Below, one piece after another: positions 1 to 5,741 of a DNA stretch of 5,741 nucleotides. The stretch comes from Beijerinckiaceae bacterium. Its GTDB lineage: Bacteria > Pseudomonadota > Alphaproteobacteria > Rhizobiales > Beijerinckiaceae. The notes under the pieces are model-generated. The model saw nothing but the letters and a program-made list of their open reading frames with translations, made no database searches and was not told the DNA's origin. The DNA lies in contig DAIESR010000495.1 in NCBI GenBank assembly GCA_027346205.1, positions 1 through 5,741 of the forward strand. The letters are read 5' to 3'. Position numbers and translations under genes: made by a program. Every line of letters begins with the position of its first letter. Position 1 is the stretch's first letter.

Positions 1-60
1 CGACGCTCCGCCTATTTTGGCCCTACCGTGGCATCACCGGGCTACGGCGCAGTACAACCG

Positions 61-98
61 ATCTTATATATTGATCATAATAATAGTAATAATTAATT
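61..98 (+). promoter_or_regulatory. AT-rich leader with imperfect palindrome, possible promoter/operator of the exporter-regulator pair
   Basis: Base composition drops abruptly to almost pure A/T just before the YeiH-type gene. It contains an imperfect palindrome at 67-82, TATATTGATCATAATA, centred on TGATCA (72-77) with outer arms TAT and ATA, followed by AAT-type triplets (79-93) and the perfect palindrome AATTAATT (91-98). LysR-type proteins bind short AT-rich dyads upstream of their targets, so this is the natural place for the LysR protein encoded at 1262 to act. The strict T-N11-A form is not met (the symmetric T and A are 10 bases apart), and I see no clean -35/-10 pair. The role is inferred from position and composition only. 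The preceding bases 1-60 are GC-rich; all three minus frames contain stops there, while a plus frame stays open from 1 to a TAA at 94-96. The tail of an upstream gene therefore cannot be excluded. Confidence 0.35.
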
Positions 99-141
99 GG
101 ATCGATTGAATGCTTTCCGGCATCCTTGGCGCAACACAACC

Positions 142-146
142 AAGGA
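142..146 (+). promoter_or_regulatory. Ribosome binding site of the YeiH-type gene (decides the start)
   Basis: AAGGA lies 7 bases before the ATG at 154. The reading frame also stays open back to a TTG at 97, which would add 19 residues. That TTG lies in the AT-rich leader and has no Shine-Dalgarno sequence in front of it. The ATG at 154 is therefore the better start. Confidence 0.75.
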
Positions 147-153
147 TCCGATC

Positions 154-1239
154 ATGTCAGCTGCCGAGTCGCAAACTCTCGACCAACCTCCGCTAGCCTC
201 CGCCCCTCCCCAAATGGCTGTCGAACCGGGCGGCTTCGGCCGACAGCTTCTTAAGCTCATGCCTGGGCTTTTGCTCACCGGCGGGATCGCTGCCGCCGGC
301 TTTGCTCTCAATAAAGTGCCTTATATTTCGATTTTCAGCGCCCTGATCCTTTCGATCCTGCTTGGAATGCTGTTTCGCAACACCATCGGCCTTCCGGCAG
401 GGACCCAGGCCGGGATCACGTTTTCGCTGCGGCGCGTCCTGCGTTTCGCGATCATCCTGCTTGGGTTGCAGCTCACCTTGGCGCAGGTCGCGGAAATCGG
501 CGTGACCGGCGTGTCGATCATCGTGCTGAGCCTCGTGGCCTGCTTCGTTTTCACGACACAATTTGCGAAAGTCATCGGTGTGGAGCCGCAGATGGCACAG
601 CTGATCGCGGCCGGTACTTCAATCTGCGGCGCCTCCGCGGTCATAGCCACCAACACGGTGACCAATGCGCATGACGAAGATGTTGCCTATGCGGTCGCCT
701 GTGTGACGATCTTCGGCTCTCTCGCCATGTTCATCTATCCGCAGCTTCCGGGCCTTCTTCATCTCGACCCGCGGAATTATGGTCTTTGGGCTGGTTCGTC
801 GATCCATGAAATCGCGCAAGTGGTCGCCGCCACCTTCCAACATAGCCACCAGTCGGGCGACATTGGTACAATCGCCAAGCTGACGCGCGTCGGCATGCTT
901 GCGCCCGTCGTATTGACCTTGGGCTTTTTGGCCACGCGGCGCCTCCGTCAATCCGGAGCGGGTGAGCCGACCATCGCCGCGAAGGCGCCGATCCCGTGGT
1001 TCGTCTTCGGCTTTCTCGCCCTCATGGTTTTCAACAGCGTGGTACCGCTCCAAGGTACGACGAAAGTCTGGACCGTCGCGATCACCACCTTCCTTTTGTC
1101 CGTGTCACTTGCTGCCATGGGACTTGAAGCCGACATTCGCAAGCTTCGCGCGAAAGGCTTGCGGCCAGCTCTCCTGGGTCTCGCCGCCTCTCTTTTCATC
1201 GCGACTTTCAGCCTGGTTCTGGTTAAGATCTTCGCCTGA
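154..1239 (+). CDS. yeiH: YeiH/UPF0324 family putative sulfate exporter
   Basis: This encodes a 361-residue inner-membrane protein of the YeiH family (Pfam Cons_hypoth698), annotated as putative sulfate exporters; the substrate is poorly established experimentally. Seen in the sequence: a polar N-terminal tail of about 30 residues, then roughly ten hydrophobic segments (about 36-51, 57-74, 96-112, 116-138, 147-168, 177-200, 244-260, 281-297, 304-323 and 338-359). Family-typical conserved stretches are the small-residue loop AAGTSICGASAV (152-163), SIHEIAQVVAA (216-226) with a His-Glu pair inside the membrane domain, and KLTRV (242-246). Length is close to E. coli YeiH (about 350 residues). 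The LysR gene starts 22 bp downstream on the same strand, which suggests co-transcription. In enteric bacteria yeiH sits beside the LysR gene yeiE. The family call is strong; sulfite or sulfate export is inferred from the family and this neighbour. No truncation or frameshift is visible. Confidence 0.9.
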   Translation: MSAAESQTLDQPPLASAPPQMAVEPGGFGRQLLKLMPGLLLTGGIAAAGFALNKVPYISIFSALILSILLGMLFRNTIGLPAGTQAGITFSLRRVLRFAIILLGLQLTLAQVAEIGVTGVSIIVLSLVACFVFTTQFAKVIGVEPQMAQLIAAGTSICGASAVIATNTVTNAHDEDVAYAVACVTIFGSLAMFIYPQLPGLLHLDPRNYGLWAGSSIHEIAQVVAATFQHSHQSGDIGTIAKLTRVGMLAPVVLTLGFLATRRLRQSGAGEPTIAAKAPIPWFVFGFLALMVFNSVVPLQGTTKVWTVAITTFLLSVSLAAMGLEADIRKLRAKGLRPALLGLAASLFIATFSLVLVKIFA

Positions 1240-1245
1240 CCTGAC

Positions 1246-1253
1246 AAGGCGGG
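1246..1253 (+). promoter_or_regulatory. Probable ribosome binding site of the LysR-type gene
   Basis: The purine-rich stretch AAGGCGGG lies in the 22-bp gap after the YeiH-type stop codon, 8 bases from its last G to the ATG at 1262. It is a moderate rather than perfect Shine-Dalgarno. The frame is open further upstream to 962, but that stretch overlaps the transporter gene in another frame and does not look like LysR protein. The ATG at 1262 gives the canonical LysR N-terminus. Confidence 0.55.
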
Positions 1254-1261
1254 CGTTCACG

Positions 1262-2197
1262 ATGACTTTGGAGCAGCTGCGCATTTTTGTTGCCGTCGCT
1301 GAACGACAGCATGTTACGCGGGCAGCCCAGGAGCTGCGGCTCACCCAATCGGCCACGAGCGCGGCAATCGCCGCGCTCGAGGCGCGCTATGCTACGAAGC
1401 TTTTTGACCGTATTGGCCGCCGCATCGAATTGACCGACAGTGGCCGGCTGTTTCTGGTCGCGGCCCGTGCCGTGCTGGCCCAAGCGGCCGCTGCCGAAAC
1501 CTTGCTCGACGATCTCGCTGGACTGAAGCGCGGAACCCTGTCGCTCGCTGCGAGCCAGACGGTAGCGAATTATTATTTGCCACCCTTGATGCATCGCTTC
1601 CGGAAAGCCCATCCGGGCATCACTTTGCATCTGTCGATCGGTAACACGGAACAAGTTGCCGCTTGGGTGAATGATATCGCCGTCGATCTCGGCTTCGTCG
1701 AAGGCTATATCGAAAATCCGGCTCTCTCCATCACGCCGATCGCCGAAGACGAACTCGTCCTCGTCGCCAGCGCCAACCATCCGTGGGCTACCCACCAAGC
1801 AATCACACCGAAGGATCTGATCGATACGCCTTGGGTTCTACGAGAAGAAGGCTCCGGCACCCGCGCCGTGTTCGAGACAGCGCTGACGCGCTTCGGCCTT
1901 TCAGCGGCCGATTGCACGATCGCACTCGAGCTTCCCTCGAATGAGGCGGTGCTCGCCGCAGTCGAAGACGGTGCCGGCGCAACCATTGTCTCGGAAATCG
2001 TGGCGCATTCGAGGATCAAGGCCGGCACGTTGCTGCGCCGCGATATCACTTTGCCGAAACGGCAGTTTCTAGTGCTCCGGCACAAGGAACGCGCGATGAC
2101 ACGGGCACAACGCGAGTTCTTGAACCTGATGTCGAACGACAATCAACTGCTGCAATATAGAGCCGTGCAGCCGGGATCATCCGAAAACGCGGCTTGA
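1262..2197 (+). CDS. LysR-family transcriptional regulator (YeiE/CbbR-like)
   Basis: This encodes a 311-residue LysR-type regulator of normal family length. Residues 1-60 form the winged helix-turn-helix: MTLEQLRIFVAVAE, then the recognition region AAQELRLTQSATSAAIAALE (21-40) and LFDRIGRRIELTDSG (47-61). A linker helix (about 62-90) leads into the periplasmic-binding-protein-like effector domain (about 91-290). Visible landmarks are GTLSLAASQTVANYYLPPLM (91-110), the domain hinge around DLGFVEG (142-148) and REEGSGTR (194-201), a ligand-loop motif typical of the YeiE/CbbR/CysB-like group. It is encoded 22 bp after the YeiH-type gene and is probably co-transcribed with it. In enteric bacteria YeiE responds to sulfite and is adjacent to yeiH, so this protein probably controls the exporter and perhaps itself through the AT-rich leader at 61-98. 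Family assignment is firm; the effector and the yeiE equivalence are inferred. The C-terminal 20 or so residues are polar and not conserved-looking. Confidence 0.9.
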   Translation: MTLEQLRIFVAVAERQHVTRAAQELRLTQSATSAAIAALEARYATKLFDRIGRRIELTDSGRLFLVAARAVLAQAAAAETLLDDLAGLKRGTLSLAASQTVANYYLPPLMHRFRKAHPGITLHLSIGNTEQVAAWVNDIAVDLGFVEGYIENPALSITPIAEDELVLVASANHPWATHQAITPKDLIDTPWVLREEGSGTRAVFETALTRFGLSAADCTIALELPSNEAVLAAVEDGAGATIVSEIVAHSRIKAGTLLRRDITLPKRQFLVLRHKERAMTRAQREFLNLMSNDNQLLQYRAVQPGSSENAA

Positions 2198-2306
2198 CGC
2201 CGTGAGCATCGGCCCTACCGCTCGGAACCCCGCCTGGAATCACGTCAAATCATGCACAAGTGCGATGCAGGAAAAGCACATTCGCGGCTATAAAGCAAAG
2301 CGGGGC

Positions 2307-4823
2307 TCATAGCGGGACAACAGCCTCTTTCACCGTTTCGATCAATTGCTTCAACGTGAAAGGCTTCGGCAAGAAGCCGAAATCCTCGCCATCGGGAAGG
2401 TTTTTCGCAAAAGCCTCCTCAGCATAGCCAGACACGAAGATCACTTTCGCCGTCACGCCGCGCTTGCGCAATTCGCCGAACATAGTGGGGCCGTCCATCT
2501 CCGGCATCACCACATCGGAAATGATGAGATCGATCTTGCCGGAATTTTGCTCTGCCACTTCCAGGGCTTCATAGCCCGTCGCGGCTTCGAGCACAGTATA
2601 GCCGCGCGCGGTCAATGCGCGGGCTCCGAAGGCGCGCACGGCCTCCTCGTCCTCGACGAGCAATATGGTGCCATGGCCGGTGAGATCGGCCGAGGACTTC
2701 TGGGCGGTCTCCTTCGTCGCTTCCTCTTCGCCTGCCACCGGGACGTAGCGCGGCAGAAGGATACGGAACACCGTGCCCTCGCCGACAATCGAATCGTAGA
2801 ACACGTAGCCGCCGGTCTGTTTGACAATGCCATAGACCATGGCGAGGCCGAGCCCAGTGCCCTTGCCGACTTCCTTCGTGGTAAAGAACGGCTCGAAGAT
2901 CTTTTCCTTCAAGTCGGCTGGAATGCCATGGCCATTATCCTCGACCTCGATCGCGACATAGTCCCATGGAATCAGGCTTTTCTCGCCGAACTCGGCACAT
3001 TCATCAGCGCTGATGTTGCGGGTGCGCAATTCGATCCTGCCGCCAGTCGGCATGGCATCGCGCGCATTGACGATGAGATTGACGATCACTTGCTCGAACT
3101 GGTTGAGGTCCGCTTTTACGAGCCAGAGATCGCGGCCGTGGCGAAGATCGAGCGTGGTCTTTTCGCCGACGAGGCGGCGCATCAGCATCTGTAGATCAGA
3201 GAGGACATCGCCGAGCTGCAGCACCTGCGGTCGCAAGGTCTGCCGACGCGAGAAGGCGAGGAGTTGCCGAACCAAGCCGGCCGCACGATTGGCGTTCTGC
3301 TTGATCTGCATAATGTCCTGAAAGGACGGATCGGTCGGCCGGTGATTGGCGAGCAGTAGATCCGAATAGCCGATGATGGCGGTGAGCACATTGTTGAAAT
3401 CATGCGCGACACCGCCGGCGAGCTGACCGATCGCCTGCATTTTCTGCGATTGTGCGAAATTCTCCTGCAAGGTGCGCAATTCGGTCGTGTCGAGCGCGTA
3501 GATCGTGGCGCCCGCGCCGTCGGCCTCGTCGGCGGCGGAAATGAAGAGCCGCGCCGAACGCTCTTGATCGCCATGCAAGCTCACATCGACAGGCGCTATA
3601 TCGGTTTTCGAATCGGCCGCGGCGACGACAGCGGATTCGAGCGCCGCGCGGTCACGGTCGGTGACACCGGCATAGATGCTGCGCGGGACGGCCTCCGTGC
3701 CTCTGAGCGCATCGGGCATCAGCTTGGCGAAGGCCGTGTTCGATCGCCGGATGCGGCCCACCTTGTCGACGATGGCGATCGCCATGGGCGTCGAATTGAA
3801 GACGCGCGCGAAGCGGACCTCGGCGGCGCGTAAATCCTCCGCCGGCTCCTCACCGGGCGCCCGGTTCAAGACGAGTGTGCGCGAAGCGCCCGCCGCCCCA
3901 TCCTGGCCAAAGGCGACACGGTGCAGCAGCCGCGCCGGCAGGCTCTGACCGTTGCGGCGCTTGAGATCGATGTCGAATTGCTCGGTCAGCACATCTCCCG
4001 GCGCACCAGAGACACAGGCGAGCAAGGCGGCACCGCCCCCGGCAACGAAATCGCCGAGCTGCAAGCCCCCCGATCCGACCTGAGCGAGATCATAATCGAG
4101 CCAGCTCGCAAGCGTCGCATTCATGTAGGAGACTTCGCCGGACGGATCGCATGAGAAGAAACCGGCCGGCGCGTGATCGAGAAAGTCGATGGCTTGCTGC
4201 AGCTCCTGAAAGACATTCTCGTGCTTTTCCCGCTCGCGCGTCACATCGGCGACAGCCCATAAAGTCGCGCGTTTCGCATGGCCGAAGGGAAGCGGTCGCA
4301 CTTTGATGCGGTACCAGGCGACATCGCCCCTGCCGTTGAGCGGTGGCGCCAGCCGCAATTCCTCGGTGCTGCGCTTGCTCTCACGCGCCGTCTGGGCGAG
4401 GCGGTAAATCGCTTCGGAGACTTCCGGCGTTCCGGAGAATAATCTCTCGACCGGCTTCAACGCACTCGCGTCGCGAGCGCCGGCAAGTTCGAGATAGGCT
4501 TCATTCGCATAAATGACCTTGCCGTCGGCGTCGGTGGCGATAAGACCCTCCGAGCCACTGTCACAGATGAGCTTAGTGAGATCATTGCGGGCCATCTGCC
4601 CGGAGAATTGCAGAAAACCGACGGCATAGGCGAAAAGCGCGAAGATCCCGACGACGGCGAGCGACGCCAGGAAACCGATGACCAGGGTCGCCGCTTCGTC
4701 CTTCGGCAGCAGTGAAAATGCTGCCGCCATCGCGACGAGACAGGCGGCGAAAAGCAGGACGAGGGCTGGGCTGCCCGTGCGTTCCGTGCGATCGATCGCA
4801 GCAGAGATCAGCTGATCGGCCAT
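2307..4823 (-). CDS. cckA: Cell-cycle hybrid histidine kinase CckA
   Basis: This encodes an 838-residue membrane-bound hybrid kinase. CckA autophosphorylates, passes phosphate to its own receiver and on through ChpT to CtrA and CpdR; as a phosphatase it reverses the flow. Seen: two hydrophobic helices (about 20-38 and 46-70) with a short loop, so almost all of the protein is cytoplasmic. Three PAS-like regions follow (about 82-195, 206-320 and 333-449). The dimerisation/phosphoacceptor domain (about 451-530) has His474 in [11 protein letters not shown]. The ATPase domain (about 570-693) has the N box NLIVNARDA (Asn586), the G1 box DNGHGIP (629-635), the F box FEPFFTT and the G2 box GKGTGLGLA (653-661). 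The receiver (about 718-833) has the acidic pocket EDEE (724-727), phosphoacceptor Asp770 in [10 protein letters not shown], Ser798 and Lys820-Pro821. All catalytic residues are present. It is longer than Caulobacter CckA (about 690 residues, two PAS domains), as is common in Hyphomicrobiales. The ATG at 4823 has a good ribosome binding site. The gene converges with the LysR gene and appears monocistronic at its 5' side. Confidence 0.95.
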   Translation of the reverse strand: MADQLISAAIDRTERTGSPALVLLFAACLVAMAAAFSLLPKDEAATLVIGFLASLAVVGIFALFAYAVGFLQFSGQMARNDLTKLICDSGSEGLIATDADGKVIYANEAYLELAGARDASALKPVERLFSGTPEVSEAIYRLAQTARESKRSTEELRLAPPLNGRGDVAWYRIKVRPLPFGHAKRATLWAVADVTREREKHENVFQELQQAIDFLDHAPAGFFSCDPSGEVSYMNATLASWLDYDLAQVGSGGLQLGDFVAGGGAALLACVSGAPGDVLTEQFDIDLKRRNGQSLPARLLHRVAFGQDGAAGASRTLVLNRAPGEEPAEDLRAAEVRFARVFNSTPMAIAIVDKVGRIRRSNTAFAKLMPDALRGTEAVPRSIYAGVTDRDRAALESAVVAAADSKTDIAPVDVSLHGDQERSARLFISAADEADGAGATIYALDTTELRTLQENFAQSQKMQAIGQLAGGVAHDFNNVLTAIIGYSDLLLANHRPTDPSFQDIMQIKQNANRAAGLVRQLLAFSRRQTLRPQVLQLGDVLSDLQMLMRRLVGEKTTLDLRHGRDLWLVKADLNQFEQVIVNLIVNARDAMPTGGRIELRTRNISADECAEFGEKSLIPWDYVAIEVEDNGHGIPADLKEKIFEPFFTTKEVGKGTGLGLAMVYGIVKQTGGYVFYDSIVGEGTVFRILLPRYVPVAGEEEATKETAQKSSADLTGHGTILLVEDEEAVRAFGARALTARGYTVLEAATGYEALEVAEQNSGKIDLIISDVVMPEMDGPTMFGELRKRGVTAKVIFVSGYAEEAFAKNLPDGEDFGFLPKPFTLKQLIETVKEAVVPL

Positions 4824-4980
4824 GAATTTTCACCTCTTCGCCCGACCACAAACCGTCGAGCCACCACCGACTCCAATCCCGGCCCACCCTCTCGCCCGGC
4901 TTGGCCGGTACGAGAACCTCCTCATGCCGTCTCGACCTCTGCGGCACGCGCAACGTGTAGCGTCGCCGAGCCAGTCGCGG
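4824..4980 (-). promoter_or_regulatory. cckA upstream region between start codon and repeat, with one GANTC site
   Basis: This 157-bp leader must carry the proximal cckA promoter unless transcription starts in or beyond the 90-bp repeat. It holds one GACTC (4869-4873), a GANTC site of the type methylated by the cell-cycle methyltransferase CcrM in alphaproteobacteria, 46 bases upstream of the cckA start. I see no TTAA-N7-TTAA CtrA box in it and no clear -35/-10 pair. Promoter location is inferred from position only. Confidence 0.3.
4831..4838 (-). promoter_or_regulatory. Ribosome binding site of cckA
   Basis: Read on the minus strand, AAGAGGTG lies 7 bases before the ATG that ends at 4823. 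This supports that ATG, which gives the expected short N-terminus before the first membrane helix of CckA. Confidence 0.75.
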
Positions 4981-5070
4981 CTAGAGCATGTCCCAGAAAA
5001 GTTGATAGACTTTTCCGACAAAGGACATACTAAAAGTATTTAAAAATCAATGTGTTGGAGCATGCTCTAG
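4981..5070. repeat. 90-bp nested palindromic repeat (CTAGAGCATG-type intergenic element)
   Basis: The element is bounded by perfect 10-bp inverted repeats, CTAGAGCATG (4981-4990) and CATGCTCTAG (5061-5070). Inside it are ATGTCC (4988-4993) pairing with GGACAT (5023-5028). Nested in that is the hairpin GAAAAGT-TGATAG-ACTTTTC (4996-5015). A further small dyad follows, ATACT-AAA-AGTAT (5027-5039), and the right end contains the self-palindrome GAGCATGCTC (5058-5067). Elements with CTAGAGCATG termini and a GAAAAGT/ACTTTTC-like core are, from general knowledge, dispersed in intergenic regions of many Hyphomicrobiales. The right half here (about 5027-5060) is AT-rich and longer than the compact form I know of. 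It encodes nothing and is probably a non-autonomous mobile or structural RNA/DNA element. Copy number cannot be seen from one window. Confidence 0.8.
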
Positions 5071-5139
5071 AACCAAAAAATCTTGAAAGCGATGGGATGG
5101 CGCGTCTCCCAAAATTCCACATATTGGTAAAAACTTAAC

Positions 5140-5505
5140 TCATGAGCCAAACGAACGGTAACCGAAGAGGTCAGCGTAGGAAAGCTTCTCGAAGCCAAGC
5201 TGCCGCGGTTCCCGGGCATACATTTTTGCGACCACATTGTCAGTATAACGGCTCGACATTCGTGCTTTCCTGCGTATTTTCCTGGCCCGAGCAATCCTCC
5301 CGAGCCATTGCGCATCGACCGTCGAAGCGGGAAAGTCGAGCCCACCCCGCATGAAGATACGCCCTTCTATGTGACTGTCGTGGCTGATACATGGCTTGGC
5401 GTACATCATTTCCACCCGGCATTCCGACGTCTTCACCTTCGGTTGAGGCAGCATCAAGGTGATGGGATACCCTTTGCAGGCAATTGTCAGACTATACTTT
5501 GCCAA
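5140..5505 (-). CDS. Doubtful small hypothetical protein
   Basis: I do not recognise this ORF. At full length (121 residues) it would start with TTG at 5505 without a Shine-Dalgarno sequence. Two internal ATGs are better placed: one at 5352 preceded by GAAGGG 9 bases upstream (70 residues), and one at 5259 preceded by AGGA 8 bases upstream (39 residues, starting MSSRYTDNVVAKMYAREP). The C-terminal part is basic and ends in the aromatic-rich LSYADLFGYRSFGS. Third-position G/C is only moderate, below that of the neighbouring genes. There is no membrane segment or known motif. It ends 69 bp from the palindromic repeat, so it would precede cckA on the same strand. It could be a small lineage-specific protein, a gene remnant, or a chance ORF; the last is quite possible. 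Confidence 0.25.
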   Translation of the reverse strand: MAKYSLTIACKGYPITLMLPQPKVKTSECRVEMMYAKPCISHDSHIEGRIFMRGGLDFPASTVDAQWLGRIARARKIRRKARMSSRYTDNVVAKMYAREPRQLGFEKLSYADLFGYRSFGS

Positions 5506-5678
5506 GAAGGATCTGTAGTCTTACAAGGAGATCATGCAAGCCGGGCACGTGGAGAAGCAATGCAGTTGCTAAGCATAGGCGTGGCCGGGACGACACTATG
5601 GGATAGCGTTGATGCCGGCGTGGCAATGCCAGGAAAAAGGATGTGCCGCGAAGCCGAAATGGAAAGATCTGTGCGGCG

Positions 5679-5694
5679 TTAACCATTCATTAAC
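5679..5694 (+). promoter_or_regulatory. CtrA-type binding site (TTAA-N7-TTAAC)
   Basis: The sequence TTAACCATTCATTAAC matches the full CtrA recognition consensus TTAA-N7-TTAAC, and the left half also matches the extended TTAACCAT form. A further single TTAA half-site follows at 5724-5727. CtrA is the master response regulator controlled by the CckA-ChpT phosphorelay, and cckA is in this same window. The likely target is a rightward gene starting beyond 5741, because no good ORF begins just to the left. Binding is inferred from the motif match only. Confidence 0.6.
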
Positions 5695-5741
5695 CTTAGG
5701 CGCGCGTCATCCGGCTCCGCGTGTTAAAGTTCTCCAATCTG

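Larger units (their letters stand above)
5071..5741. other. Stretch of about 670 bp with no confidently recognised gene
   Basis: This stretch is visibly less GC-rich than the three genes to its left. Several overlapping short ORFs occur on both strands, and none gives a protein family I recognise. The least implausible is the leftward ORF at 5140-5505. The only strong signal is the CtrA-type box at 5679-5694 near the right end. I see no tRNA, rRNA, CRISPR or transposase sequence. It may be a long intergenic region, a decayed gene, or a regulatory region for a gene beyond the right edge. Confidence 0.6.

Noticed and set aside
97..153. TTG start adding 19 residues to the YeiH-type protein
   Set aside because: It has no Shine-Dalgarno sequence and falls within the AT-rich leader. 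The ATG at 154 has AAGGA at good spacing.
962..1261. Upstream extension of the LysR frame by 100 codons
   Set aside because: It overlaps the YeiH-type gene in another frame and its translation is Ser/Arg/Pro-rich and unlike a LysR N-terminus. The ATG at 1262 gives the canonical start.
2228..2305. Possible terminator in the convergent gap: CCCCGC (2228-2233) with GCGGGG (2300-2305)
   Set aside because: The 6-bp arms are separated by 66 bases and there is no T-run, so it is not a credible intrinsic terminator. The short GCAC-AA-GTGC dyad at 2254-2263 has a loop too small to form.
2346..3194. Rightward 282-codon open frame opposite cckA
   Set aside because: It lies wholly antisense to the catalytic part of cckA, whose domains are all intact. 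Its translation has no recognisable family and looks like a by-product of G/C-rich third positions.
5525..5572. Micro-ORF MQAGHVEKQCSC with AAGGAG in front, as a cysteine-type leader peptide
   Set aside because: The ATG is only 3 bases after AAGGAG, no attenuator hairpin or downstream biosynthetic gene is visible, and a 12-codon frame is easily random.
5308..5682. Rightward 124-codon frame overlapping the doubtful leftward ORF
   Set aside because: It has a TTG start without a ribosome binding site, no recognisable domain and a mixed, low-bias codon pattern. It ends just before the CtrA box.
5492..5686. Leftward 64-codon frame starting inside the CtrA box
   Set aside because: Its start codon lies inside the TTAA-N7-TTAAC motif with no proper ribosome binding site, and the Arg/Leu-rich translation resembles no family.

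Overview
The window looks like a chromosomal segment from an alphaproteobacterium, most likely of the order Hyphomicrobiales (Rhizobiales). Four things point there: a full-length CckA-type cell-cycle hybrid histidine kinase, a CtrA-type binding motif (TTAA-N7-TTAAC), a palindromic CTAGAGCATG...CATGCTCTAG repeat of a kind scattered through genomes of this order, and GC-rich genes with strong third-position G/C preference. Genus cannot be fixed from this sequence; a Beijerinckiaceae-like organism is a guess.

Layout. Positions 1-153 hold a short GC-rich stretch and then an AT-rich leader (about 61-98) with an imperfect palindrome. A rightward pair follows: a YeiH-family putative sulfate exporter (154-1239) and, 22 bp downstream, a LysR-type regulator (1262-2197). 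This LysR gene converges with a leftward gene, the hybrid histidine kinase CckA (4823 down to 2307), across 109 bp in which I see no convincing hairpin terminator. Upstream of cckA lie a 157-bp leader with one GANTC site, a 90-bp nested inverted repeat (4981-5070), and about 670 bp of less GC-rich DNA without a confidently recognised gene. That last stretch contains one weak leftward ORF (5140-5505) and, at its right end, a CtrA box (5679-5694), probably belonging to a gene beyond the window.

How the parts work together. YeiH and the LysR protein probably form a transporter/regulator unit for sulfite, sulfate or a related small anion, as in the yeiE/yeiH pairing of enteric bacteria, but here co-directional rather than divergent. 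CckA is the top kinase of the CckA-ChpT-CtrA/CpdR phosphorelay, which controls cell-cycle progression, motility and polar development. The CtrA box at the right edge would be a downstream target of that relay. I do not see a clear new multi-gene system. The most useful leads are the CtrA box, the extra PAS-like region of CckA, the structured repeat and the co-directional exporter/regulator pair.
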